Source of the DNA: Nitrospira sp.
GTDB lineage: Bacteria; Nitrospirota; Nitrospiria; Nitrospirales; Nitrospiraceae
Direction of reading: 5' to 3'
DNA: 34,296 bases
Assembly (NCBI GenBank): GCA_005239475.1
Contig: SPAX01000001.1
Location: forward strand, 42,415-76,710
Positions 1 through 7,575 of the stretch are shown one piece after another (within the stretch, counting starts at the first letter, position 1; each line of letters opens with the position of its first letter). The notes under the pieces were generated by a model, which was not told the origin of the DNA, made no database searches, and saw nothing but the letters and a program-made list of their open reading frames with translations. Both the position numbers and the translations under genes were made by a program.

Positions 1-203
1 TCAAAAAGCCGTCCAAACCAGGCCACAGCAAGCGACCAAAGATGATCCTTCCAAGCTTGCTCGTGTACGTTGTCCCCAGAAGGCCCGGATGAGTCCCTCA
101 CTGCGCGCGTCCAATGAGGGTCTTCTGAGACCGCGCGTTGCGCGAGCACAGGGGACTCACCGGGCCATCCCTCCCCTGCTGGCGGACTTTTTCAGCATCC
201 TGT
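1..203 (+). repeat. R1 palindromic repeat, left-truncated copy, interrupted by an R3 element
   Basis: The left edge (TCAAAAAGCCGTCC) and right edge (GCTGGCGGACTTTTTCAGCA, then TCCTG) match the two arms of the R1 element seen intact at 10.5 and 12.4 kb. The middle is replaced by an R3 hairpin at 82-166, so this is a nested copy. The window edge cuts off the first bases. Confidence 0.75.
82..166 (-). repeat. R3 hairpin element, copy 1
   Basis: Outer arms GGCCCGGATGAGTCCCT and AGGGGACTCACCGGGCC are complementary. Between them, read on the minus strand, lies a core that starts TGCTCGCGCAACGCGC and ends GACGCGCGCAGT. The same core occurs at 16.2 and 24.6 kb with different but again complementary arms. 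The apical hairpin here is GGTCT-CAGA-AGACC. Confidence 0.75.
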
Positions 204-246
204 AAAAAACCACCGCCCCCTCCGCGCGGTCGCAGGGGGGCGGTGG
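204..246 (-). terminator. Rho-independent terminator of the cupredoxin gene
   Basis: On the minus strand an 11-bp stem, CCACCGCCCCC paired with GGGGGCGGTGG, is followed at once by six T. It lies about 25 bases past the stop codon of the cupredoxin gene. This is a textbook intrinsic terminator. Confidence 0.85.
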
Positions 247-269
247 TCACTCATCTCTGCCAAGAGCTC

Positions 270-749
270 TTACTTGAGCATAAGAATCTTGCCGCCGACA
301 TGGGCCGGGTGCAGGTGACAGCGATAGGTCAGCGTATTCCCCTGGGTGGCATAAAACATGTCGCTGGTCGGAACACCGATGTACTTCGTTTCGCCTGGCT
401 TCAGCACCACTTCGGCTTTCATCACCCACGGAGAACCAGCGTTCGCAGCATCGGTCATCTGAAACCCATGATCAGCAGTGGAATTGTTCGTCACCTTGAG
501 CAGGACAGGACGACCGGGCCGAACTTTAAAGTCAATGATCGTGATGGGTGGATACCACGTCTTCAAATTTCCAATCTCGATCGCGAACAGCTGGGCATCG
601 ACGTCCAGCTCCTTGAACGCCTGACCTACCACGGAGCCGGTCTCTAAATCCCCGATTTCGACTCCGCCTGCCTGAAGTGCAAACGCTGCAGATGCCCCAG
701 CCACGACCATCAGGAGGCCGAAGAAGATCCCCAACATCGTCTTGCCCAT
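270..749 (-). CDS. Exported cupredoxin-domain protein, nitrosocyanin-like
   Basis: 159 residues. A signal peptide (residues 1 to about 25, hydrophobic stretch then AFA-LQA) suggests a periplasmic copper protein. The C-terminal half reads as one cupredoxin beta-sandwich. Likely copper ligands are H94 (motif DHGF) and the cluster C144, H147, H150 (C-H-L-H-P-A-H). From memory, the closest pattern is the red copper protein nitrosocyanin, which has C-x-L-H-P near its C-terminus and a glutamate where H94 sits here. No methionine ligand follows the cysteine, which argues against a plain plastocyanin or azurin. The start is fixed by a strong AAGGAGGT ribosome site. It stands alone with its own terminator. 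Likely roles are electron transfer or nitrogen-oxide chemistry; the substrate is unknown. Confidence 0.8.
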   Translation of the reverse strand: MGKTMLGIFFGLLMVVAGASAAFALQAGGVEIGDLETGSVVGQAFKELDVDAQLFAIEIGNLKTWYPPITIIDFKVRPGRPVLLKVTNNSTADHGFQMTDAANAGSPWVMKAEVVLKPGETKYIGVPTSDMFYATQGNTLTYRCHLHPAHVGGKILMLK

Positions 750-1250
750 GACCTACCTCCTTGAGAAAGAAGAAGAGATGTAATCTGGTTAGCGAATAAT
801 TACTGCCAAGCCCCCTGAGCCGTAAACTTGCTAACCCTGCTTCCCTGAGCCCGCCCATCATGTCGTAACAGCCCGTCTGCTCTTCGAAAGGCAGCCTAAT
901 AGATAGCACCTTGATGAAAACGGAAGCAAGAACGTTAATCCAATTTATTTCTGGAGCCCATTTTCAACACAGACGCTCGCGTCAACAAGCTAATCGGAAT
1001 CACTTCGATAACTTAGTGCGCACTCCCCGCATCAGGCTGCACCTCTTCAACCATGGACCTGATCAAGAGATGATATGGAGCATCGTCGTCAGTTAACACG
1101 ACGCCTGCTCCCAGACCGGTCGCCAGCGCCGATATCGGAAGAAACCATCAAAAAATGGGGGGGTACGAGTCGACCGGTTCACAACACTCATGCGGAAATC
1201 ATCGCACGGGGCAGGAAAACGATCCGGCTCTGCCTCACGAGCCCACAGGA
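750..1250. other. Intergenic stretch with no gene I can support
   Basis: About 500 bases between the cupredoxin and CBS genes. Short open frames exist on both strands (for example 911-1096), but none has a ribosome site or a recognisable protein pattern. The part next to 750 must hold the cupredoxin promoter; I see no convincing -35/-10 pair. No hairpin repeat of the R1-R3 type is present. Confidence 0.5.
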
Positions 1251-1661
1251 TCACAGACCGCCCCAGTTTTTGAAGTAGCGTAACAGATCGCGGACGGAGA
1301 TGATCCCGACGATCTGCCCCTCGTCGGAGACCGCCAGGTGTCGAATTCCATGTTCTGCCATTTTCTCACTCGCCTCGTGGGCCGAGCTCGCACTATCGAT
1401 CGACAGCAGTGGGCTGCTCATGACGGCACGGACCGACGTCTCTTGTGTCGGACGCGATTCGGCCATCCCCTTGCGAACCAAGTCCGACTCGCTGACTAGA
1501 CCACTGTAGTAACCACCCTCGTACACCAGCAATGCGCCGACCTTCGCATCACACATCAACCGGGCCGCTTCCAACAGGGTCGCGTCCGGACTGATCGTGT
1601 GCAAGGTCCGGCACATCATTACGGCGAGAGGTCGCTGTAGAGGTCCGCTCTGAATCGCCAT
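1251..1661 (-). CDS. CBS-domain pair protein
   Basis: 136 residues made almost wholly of two CBS domains, about residues 14-60 and 78-132. The typical pattern is visible twice: a V-M/MxSP-like start, alternating helix and strand, and endings G-L-V-S-E-S-D-L and G-I-I-S-V-R-D-L. Paired CBS domains bind adenine nucleotides or similar ligands and act as sensors. With no attached enzyme domain the target cannot be named. The start at 1661 (MAIQSG) is chosen because an in-frame extension to 1775 would run into the promoter region of the divergent ugd gene and has unlike composition. No strong ribosome site precedes 1661, so the start is tentative. Nothing suggests a functional tie to ugd beyond the shared upstream region. 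Confidence 0.8.
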   Translation of the reverse strand: MAIQSGPLQRPLAVMMCRTLHTISPDATLLEAARLMCDAKVGALLVYEGGYYSGLVSESDLVRKGMAESRPTQETSVRAVMSSPLLSIDSASSAHEASEKMAEHGIRHLAVSDEGQIVGIISVRDLLRYFKNWGGL

Positions 1662-1763
1662 ACAACAATAGGATCCGTTCGATGGAGGGAGCAAATAGTA
1701 CTCAGCCCTCGTGCACCTGTCAACGAGTGGTTCCTCCCGATAAAATGACTTTCTATAACATTG

Positions 1764-1792
1764 TTGCTCACCCACGGTACCGTTGCTATACT
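1764..1792 (+). promoter_or_regulatory. Probable sigma70-type promoter of ugd
   Basis: TTGCTC at 1764-1769 and TATACT at 1787-1792 are separated by 17 bases. Transcription would begin near 1799, about 33 bases before the ugd start codon, which has AAAGGAG as ribosome site. The -35 box matches consensus at only three positions. Confidence 0.5.
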
Positions 1793-1831
1793 CGGCCCAG
1801 ATTGTTCTTGGCTAAAGGAGCATAGAAACCC

Positions 1832-3154
1832 ATGCATATCAGTGTGATTGGAACCGGCTATGTCGGGTTGGTCACAGGTGCCTGCTTTTCGGAGTTCGGC
1901 GTCAACGTGACCTGCATGGATACCGACGCCAAACGGATTGCCAGACTTGAGAAAGGCGATATCCCCTTCTATGAGCCGGGGATCACGGAGCTCGTCGCCA
2001 AAGGAATTCGGGAGAACCGGATCAGCTTTACCACCGACGTCGCCAAAGCCGTCGACAAGGCCCTCGTCATCTTCATTGCGGTTGGAACCCCGCCACGACC
2101 GGACGGATCAGCCGATCTCTCGTACGTAGAAGAAGTCGGCCGAGGCATCGCCAGAACCATGACCGGGTACAAAGTTATCGTCACCAAGTCGACCGTCCCG
2201 GTGGGAACCGGGGAGAAGCTGCGTGAAGTGATCAACGCCAATCAATCAGGCAAGTTCCGATTCGACATCGTCTCCAACCCTGAATTTCTTCGTGAAGGGT
2301 CCGCCATCGAGGATTTCATGCGACCGAACCGGGTCGTCATCGGCGCAGACAGCGAGCAAGCGATTGCGATCATGAAAGATCTCTATCGTCCTCTATACCT
2401 CATCGAAACTCCGTTCGTCGTGACCGACATCCCGACTGCTGAAATGATCAAGTACGCCTCCAACGCCTTCCTCGCCACCAAAATTTCGTTCATCAACGAA
2501 ATCGCGACAGTCTGTGAACGGGTCGGCGCCGACGTGCAGATGGTGGCGAAAGGGATGGGGCTCGATAACCGGATTGGATCGAAGTTTCTGCACGCAGGAC
2601 CGGGGTTCGGTGGATCCTGCTTCCCGAAAGATCTGGCCGCTATCGTACAGACGGGGGAGCGAGTCGGTTACCCCATGCAGATCGCAAGCGCCGCCGCACT
2701 CGTCAACGAGCAACAACGGGGCCGGATGGTTGAAAAGATCACGAATGCGGTTGGAGGACTCAAGGGAAAAACGTTCGCGATGTTGGGCCTGTCCTTCAAG
2801 CCCAACACCAACGACCTACGGGATGCGCCGGCACTGGCGATTGCGCAAGAGCTTATCAAACAGGGCGCCACGGTTCGCGCCTACGATCCCGCTGCGCTTG
2901 AGGAAGCCTGTCAGATTATCTCTGGCCTCGTCCCCTGTAAGGATGCCTACGAGACAGCACGGGGGGCGGACGCGTTAATCCTCATGACCGAATGGAACGA
3001 GTTCCGAACCCTCGATTTCGACAGACTGAAAACCCTCTTAGCCCAGCCCATCTTCTTCGACTTGCGCAATGTCTATGAGCCCGACCGGGTTGCAGCCTTT
3101 GGCTTCCGTCACATTTCGGTCGGGAGGCCCAGTACAGCTCCCTCCCAGGCCTAG
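1832..3154 (+). CDS. ugd: UDP-glucose 6-dehydrogenase
   Basis: 440 residues, normal length for the family. It oxidises UDP-glucose to UDP-glucuronate with two NAD+ in the cytoplasm. The N-terminal Rossmann domain opens with the nucleotide-binding motif G-T-G-Y-V-G (residues 7-12). A central helical linker holds K207 (EMIKYASNAF). The catalytic cysteine is C263 in FGGSCFPKD. The C-terminal UDP-binding domain includes LGLSFKPNTNDLRDAPA. All key residues are present. The start has a good AAAGGAG ribosome site. The stop TAG directly abuts an R2 repeat. UDP-glucuronate feeds surface polysaccharide, and a probable UDP-glucuronate 4-epimerase lies at 29.9-30.9 kb. Confidence in the function is high. 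Confidence 0.96.
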   Translation: MHISVIGTGYVGLVTGACFSEFGVNVTCMDTDAKRIARLEKGDIPFYEPGITELVAKGIRENRISFTTDVAKAVDKALVIFIAVGTPPRPDGSADLSYVEEVGRGIARTMTGYKVIVTKSTVPVGTGEKLREVINANQSGKFRFDIVSNPEFLREGSAIEDFMRPNRVVIGADSEQAIAIMKDLYRPLYLIETPFVVTDIPTAEMIKYASNAFLATKISFINEIATVCERVGADVQMVAKGMGLDNRIGSKFLHAGPGFGGSCFPKDLAAIVQTGERVGYPMQIASAAALVNEQQRGRMVEKITNAVGGLKGKTFAMLGLSFKPNTNDLRDAPALAIAQELIKQGATVRAYDPAALEEACQIISGLVPCKDAYETARGADALILMTEWNEFRTLDFDRLKTLLAQPIFFDLRNVYEPDRVAAFGFRHISVGRPSTAPSQA

Positions 3155-3365
3155 CCTGCATTATTCATGAACACTTCTGCTGCAATCGCGGATTCGCCGC
3201 TGCGACAAGCCTGGACGCGGTCAGCCCGGCGTCCAGGCAGGCGGGCTCGCCGTTCAGTCGGTCAACATACTGTTTCAAGTATGCTTCCCTCCCTCGCGGC
3301 TCCGCGCGCCTGTCTCGCGTGGCGACTGCGCGATTTCGCGACGAACCGTCATGAATAATGCGGGC
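3155..3365 (+). repeat. R2 palindromic repeat, copy 1
   Basis: Starts CCTGCATTATTCATGAA directly after the ugd stop codon and ends TTCATGAATAATGCGGGC-like (CGTCATGAATAATGCGGGC), so the ends are inverted repeats. The inner part (CTGCAATCGCGGATTCGC, and GCGATTTCGCGACGAACC) matches the other R2 copies at 10.7, 19.3 and 19.9 kb. This copy has the same orientation as the one at 19.9 kb and the opposite orientation to the other two. Confidence 0.85.
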
Positions 3366-3379
3366 TTGTAACAGCGGCG

Positions 3380-4090
3380 TTACGTGAGTCGCGGCGCTTC
3401 GACCGCCTTAACTTCATCTTTAACTTTTGGCTTGTAGCCCATCCGGTCCAACACCTTCATCACCCGCGTCTTCAGACGGTCGTCGGCCTCGACGAGCGCC
3501 GTGGCCAACGGCTCGACGGCGGGCTTGCCGATTTTACGGATGATTTCCGTCACGGATTGTCTGAGCTCATCTTCCTCCGACACCAGCAAGGGCACGAGCG
3601 ACGACACCGCCGGCCCGCCGATCTTGATCAAGGAATCATAGGCGCGCTGCCGGACATCGCCGACTTCGTCCGCCAACGCATCGACCAACGGCCGTACGGC
3701 GCGAACTTCTTTCAGCTCACCCAGCACTTCAGCCGCATACTTTCGGTTGAGCCAATGGCTATCCTTGAGATCCATGAGCATCGCGTCTGCTCGCGCCGCA
3801 TTGGGATCCTTCGCGCGAATCCGAAAGCTCTTGGCGATCCGTTTCCCGCCTTCTTCGACGACGCGGATGGTGGCACCGTCCCCTACCTTAAGGCGCTTCA
3901 GCTCTTCGAGCGCCTCGTCATCCACGTCCAATACGACCGTCTTCCCATCATAGGCTAACAGTTCGACTTCAAGCTGTTTCGCTTCAGGGTTCACCGCAAC
4001 GACTCGTTCCGTGACGAGATTGAATCCGTCCTTCTTCGCACCGCCCTTCGGACCGATCTGAATAAGCTTTGGAGAAACTTCATCCGCCAT
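3380..4090 (-). CDS. HEAT-repeat protein with N-terminal beta-rich domain
   Basis: 236 residues. Residues 1 to about 85 form a compact, beta-strand-rich segment (LVTERVVAVNPEAKQLEV, GDGATIRVVEEGGKRIA) of unknown family. Residues about 95-225 are four PBS-lyase-type HEAT repeats of about 31 residues (LGELKEVRAVRPLVDAL, IGGPAVSSLVPLL, IGKPAVEPLATAL). HEAT repeats are helical scaffolds for protein binding; some related proteins are bilin lyases, but no lyase function is implied here. The start at 4090 (MADEVSPK) has AAGGA in the leader; a longer frame to 4207 would translate R1 repeat DNA. It is the last gene of the HEAT run and the only one with the extra N-terminal domain. Confidence 0.85.
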   Translation of the reverse strand: MADEVSPKLIQIGPKGGAKKDGFNLVTERVVAVNPEAKQLEVELLAYDGKTVVLDVDDEALEELKRLKVGDGATIRVVEEGGKRIAKSFRIRAKDPNAARADAMLMDLKDSHWLNRKYAAEVLGELKEVRAVRPLVDALADEVGDVRQRAYDSLIKIGGPAVSSLVPLLVSEEDELRQSVTEIIRKIGKPAVEPLATALVEADDRLKTRVMKVLDRMGYKPKVKDEVKAVEAPRLT

Positions 4091-4129
4091 GAGATATATC
4101 CTTACATTGAAATAAAGATTAACAGGCTG

Positions 4130-4320
4130 CCGAAAAACTCGGTGTCCACACAATACATTGAAATCTTTCATGTGGAACTGAGGCCCCAATAGCCTCAGAA
4201 TGCTCAAACAGGCCGTCCAGCAAGGCCGCAGCGAGCGAAGAAGCGAGGCGTACGCTTCGGTACGTTGAGCCTCTGAGCGACGCGAGAACGCTGCTGGCGG
4301 ACTGTTTCAGCATTCTGTTA
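4130..4320 (+). repeat. R1 palindromic repeat, copy 2
   Basis: A composite element. A single arm, TAACAGGCTGCCGAAAAACT, comes first. After a variable spacer follows a full hairpin with arms GAATGCTCAAACAGGCCGTC and GCGGACTGTTTCAGCATTCT. The inner hairpin GTACGCTTCGGTACG replaces GTACCCTCTGGGGTAC of other copies, keeping pairing. The last three bases are the stop codon of the HEAT gene at 4318. Confidence 0.85.
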
Positions 4321-5082
4321 CGGCTTCGCGTTCCATCCGAGACTCGCCAACACACCCTGTACCGTTTCCTGCACCATCGTATTCTCATCTTCGAGCAGCG
4401 GAAGCAGGGGGTCGATGGCCTGCTTCGCCCCGAGCCGCGCGAGCGACTCGGCGGCATTCCGCCGCACGAGCCAGTCCTCATCCTTGAGCGACTCGATCAA
4501 CGGTCCGACTCCGCGGACATCGCCAATCTTGCCCAGGGCTTCAGCCGCATGGCGCCGCACCATCCAATTATTGCCCAACAGCCCGTCGATCAAGGCCTCC
4601 ACGGCCCGCGCATCGCCGATCTTTTTCAACACACGCGCCACGTCCTCACGCACCGTGTTATCGGCCAGCGCTTCGACCAACCCAGGCACCGCGCGTGCAT
4701 CGCCGACACGCTCAAGCGCCCACACGGCGGCGGTCCGCACCGCACCATCTTTGTCCTTGAGTGCCTTCACGAGGGGATCGACACCCCGAGGGTCCTTCAG
4801 CTTCCCCAATCCCGACGCAGCCTGCTCGCGAATCGCCCATGCATCGTCCTCCAACGCCTCGATCAACGGATCGACGACGGACGGACCGATCCGCACAATG
4901 GCACTCGTCGCCGCTTCTCGAATCAGGACATCTTCGTCCGCCATGAGCCCGATCAGCGGCCCCACCGCATCCTCACCCACTTGACTCAAACTGGCAATCG
5001 CATGATCGCGGAGCGCTTCATTGTCGTCCCGAAGGGCCCCGATCAGTTGTTCGATCCGTTCAGCCTGCACATCGTCACTCAT
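4318..5082 (-). CDS. HEAT-repeat protein (PBS-lyase type)
   Basis: 254 residues built almost entirely of about eight HEAT repeats with a regular 31-residue period. The repeated pattern is D-x-x-V-R-x-x-A-A-x-A-L-x-x-I-G-D-x-R-A-V-x-P-L-I-x-A-L. There is no signal peptide or membrane segment, so it is probably a cytoplasmic scaffold. Its start codon overlaps the end of the upstream HEAT gene by 8 bases (ATGAGTGA), which indicates translational coupling. GGGAGGA precedes the start. The stop TAA is the terminal triplet of an R1 repeat. The partner and function are unknown. Confidence 0.85.
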   Translation of the reverse strand: MSDDVQAERIEQLIGALRDDNEALRDHAIASLSQVGEDAVGPLIGLMADEDVLIREAATSAIVRIGPSVVDPLIEALEDDAWAIREQAASGLGKLKDPRGVDPLVKALKDKDGAVRTAAVWALERVGDARAVPGLVEALADNTVREDVARVLKKIGDARAVEALIDGLLGNNWMVRRHAAEALGKIGDVRGVGPLIESLKDEDWLVRRNAAESLARLGAKQAIDPLLPLLEDENTMVQETVQGVLASLGWNAKP

Positions 5083-6175
5083 CGTCGTCCTGTCCTCCCT
5101 GACTCCCGACAGGCGTCCCGTCGAGCGCTTCCAGTTTGTCTGCGATCAACCCTGAATTGTACGCGACCAGGCCGTCTCGATCCGTCCTCAACCGATCGAA
5201 CAGCTCCTTATACGGCCGCAACACATCCACATCTTTCACTTTGGCCAAGGCTTCCATGGCATAGACCCGCAGGGGGCGAATGGGAATGGCCTCGATATAG
5301 AGTTGGGCGGGCCTGGCATCGCCGATCAAGCCCAACGACTTCATCGCCAGTTCCTTCACGCCAGTATCCTTATCGATCCGCAACCGCTGCATCAAGGGTT
5401 CCACCGCGCGCACATCGCCAATCTTGCCCAGCAAGTCGGCCGCGGCTTCACGCACCACCCAATCGTCATCTTCCAGATACTCGATTAAGATCTCCACGCT
5501 CGGACGCCCGATGGCCAGAAGATTGATCACGGTGCTCATGCGAGCCTCTTCCCGCTCGCTCAACTCCTCAATCTCGCGAAGCGCGTCAAACACCTCGTCG
5601 ATGCGTTCACGAATGGCACTCAACTTCTTGAGCGTCCGCACGGCAATGTCGCAAACGGCCGGCTGCCCCATGGCATTGATGAACGCGTCCGCCGAACGGG
5701 GATCGAGCAGATGTTCCAGCATCGTCGCCGCCATGACCTGCGCTTCCGGGTCCTGATGGGTCAACATCTCGCTCAGTGGAGCGATCGCATTCGGAATGAC
5801 CCCCAACAACTGCGAGGCCACTAGGCGAATCCCCTCATCCTTCGATTCATAGAGCAGCGAGGTCAGCGCCGCGGCGGTCGTTTCGTCCAGCACCCCCGCC
5901 ATATGTTCCAACGCTGCCGCGCCGGCCTTGCGGACAGCCTCATCCTCATCGCGGAGTAATCCAACCAGCGGCACGCCAGCCTGAGGATCGTTCACGCGCG
6001 CCAACATAGCCGCGACCTCGGCTTTCAACGCCGGCAAACCAGTCTGCAGCGCGTGAATGAGCGCCTGGACTGCGCGGGGCCCGCCTGACAGGCAAGCTGC
6101 CGTCGCCCGCATCCGTCGCCAATCCTCTTCGTGTATGAGTTCAGAAACCAGCGTTTCAATTGTTTCTTTTGGCAT
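5075..6175 (-). CDS. HEAT-repeat protein
   Basis: 366 residues, all helical repeat. The first half is more divergent (ARVNDPQAGVPLVGLLRDED, LLGVIPNAIAPLSEML). A middle charged segment around residues 200-225 (LREIEELSEREEAR) could be a coiled coil or linker. Clear PBS-lyase HEAT repeats follow (LLGKIGDVRAVEPLMQRL, SLGLIGDARPAQLYIEAI). The tail GSQGGQDDDE is acidic and disordered. The ATG at 6175 is preferred over a GTG six codons upstream because AGGT lies at the right distance. The stop overlaps the next HEAT gene start by 8 bases. Function is unknown; it is likely co-expressed with its neighbours. Confidence 0.82.
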   Translation of the reverse strand: MPKETIETLVSELIHEEDWRRMRATAACLSGGPRAVQALIHALQTGLPALKAEVAAMLARVNDPQAGVPLVGLLRDEDEAVRKAGAAALEHMAGVLDETTAAALTSLLYESKDEGIRLVASQLLGVIPNAIAPLSEMLTHQDPEAQVMAATMLEHLLDPRSADAFINAMGQPAVCDIAVRTLKKLSAIRERIDEVFDALREIEELSEREEARMSTVINLLAIGRPSVEILIEYLEDDDWVVREAAADLLGKIGDVRAVEPLMQRLRIDKDTGVKELAMKSLGLIGDARPAQLYIEAIPIRPLRVYAMEALAKVKDVDVLRPYKELFDRLRTDRDGLVAYNSGLIADKLEALDGTPVGSQGGQDDDE

Positions 6176-6272
6176 GACACTACAACCTGGCACACAATGT
6201 GTGCTGAGTCCTATGTCGTGAGTCCTGAGCTATAAACTCAAAATTTAACATTCAACATTGAGCATTGGCCCA

Positions 6273-7355
6273 CTAGATGCGTCCCGCCCGCCAGCCCACC
6301 TTGGCTAATGTGTCTTTGACATGGTAACGGACGTTGTCGTCTGACTCGCGTGCCAACAGCGCCAACAATGGCGCAATCACGATGGCCCCGAATCGAGTCA
6401 GCGCGTCGGCAGCTTCCGCTCGCGTCACCGTATGGCGGAGCGCCTTCATGAGCGACGGCACGGCCGCCTCGTCTCGGATCGCGCCCAACGCTCGGACGGC
6501 TTCACCCAACGTCAGTATTTCCTCATCCCAACGATCGCCGCAGCCGTCAATCGCTCGCGAGACCTCCGGTCGGTCCACTCCTTCGAGCACGTTGATCAAT
6601 ACCGGCACCGCACGACGATCGCCGATCCGGCCCAGCGCCTCAACCGCCAGGGGCCGGAGCCCCGGCTCTTTCATCGCCGTCACGAGAAACTCCACGGCGC
6701 GTGCATCGCCGATCTGACCAAGCGCGCGGACTGCGTCCTCGCGAACCGCCCTGTCCCGATCGTTGAACAGTACCGACAGCAGCGGGTTGACAGCCTCGGG
6801 CGACCGCGCTTTCCCAAGAGCTTCTACCGCATGCAGCCGCACCAACCATTCAGTATGGGTCAGCGCGACGAGCAGCGACGACAGCGCTGCCCCCCCAATG
6901 GCAGCAAGGGCTGTCGATGTCTCCTCACGTACCGCTTTTACATTGTCCTGTAACAGCGGCACCAGCGGCGCCACCGCCCCAGGGTCTTGAATCCGACCCA
7001 ACGCCTTGGCCGCATGCATCCGCACGATCCAGTCGGGACTCGCGAGCGCCTTGACGAGCGGCACGAGCACTCGTGCATCGGCAATGGCGGCCAATACCGA
7101 CGAGGCCAATTCCTGCACCGTGAGCACCGGATCGGAGAGGCAGGCACCCAGCGTCGTCACCGCCGGCTCTCCGATGGCCAAGAGGGCGCCGATAGCTGCA
7201 TCGCGAACCGCGCGATCGCCGTCACGAAGCACAGTGACCAGCGGCACCACGGCTCTCGGATCCCCAAGCGTACCAAGCATAGTGGCGGCCTCTTCGCGAA
7301 CCGCCCAATCCTCGTCCTTGAGAGCAGCGATCTGTTCGGCTACTGCGTCTGCCAT
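6273..7355 (-). CDS. HEAT-repeat protein
   Basis: 360 residues with about eleven HEAT repeats of 31 residues from the first residues on (EEAATMLGTLGDPRAVVPLV, ALGRIQDPGAVAPLVPLL). A less regular stretch near residues 240-275 (DRPEVSRAIDGCGDRWDEE) interrupts the array before it resumes. No signal peptide is present. GAGGT sits upstream of the ATG. It is one of five tandem HEAT paralogues on this strand. The 97-base gap to the next gene holds an imperfect hairpin of short repeated words near 6203-6266. Function is unknown; a binding scaffold is the safest description. Confidence 0.83.
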   Translation of the reverse strand: MADAVAEQIAALKDEDWAVREEAATMLGTLGDPRAVVPLVTVLRDGDRAVRDAAIGALLAIGEPAVTTLGACLSDPVLTVQELASSVLAAIADARVLVPLVKALASPDWIVRMHAAKALGRIQDPGAVAPLVPLLQDNVKAVREETSTALAAIGGAALSSLLVALTHTEWLVRLHAVEALGKARSPEAVNPLLSVLFNDRDRAVREDAVRALGQIGDARAVEFLVTAMKEPGLRPLAVEALGRIGDRRAVPVLINVLEGVDRPEVSRAIDGCGDRWDEEILTLGEAVRALGAIRDEAAVPSLMKALRHTVTRAEAADALTRFGAIVIAPLLALLARESDDNVRYHVKDTLAKVGWRAGRI

Positions 7356-7372
7356 GCCCGACCTCGATTCAA

Positions 7373-7575
7373 CAGGATGCTGAAAAAGTCTGCCAGCTTC
7401 GTTCTCGGCTCATCGAAATCCTCAACGTATCCCAGAGGGTACGCCTCCGGTTTCGACTCGCCTGCGGCCTTGCTGGACAGCCTTTTTGAGCATCCTGTGT
7501 GGCGTACTTCTGTTATCTCAGACATGCGGGTCTCGAAGTCCTACCAAGCACGCATCGCTTTTCAGACGCCTGCTA
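7373..7575 (-). repeat. R1 palindromic repeat, copy 3 (reverse orientation)
   Basis: CAGGATGCTGAAAAAGTCTG opens the element and GACAGCCTTTTTGAGCATCC closes the main hairpin. The inner hairpin GTATCCCAGAGGGTAC is conserved. A variable spacer of about 70 bases leads to the lone arm, which ends CAGACGCCTGCTA. The last triplet is the stop codon of the HEAT gene at 7573. Confidence 0.85.

Noticed and set aside
138-647. 169-codon frame on the plus strand
   Set aside because: It is antisense to the cupredoxin gene and begins inside the R1/R3 repeat and terminator; no protein pattern.
911-1278. Two short frames in the cupredoxin-CBS gap
   Set aside because: No ribosome site, no family pattern, and composition like non-coding DNA.
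4549-5526. 325-codon plus-strand frame
   Set aside because: Antisense shadow of two HEAT genes; the repeated codon pattern of HEAT arrays leaves long open frames on the other strand.
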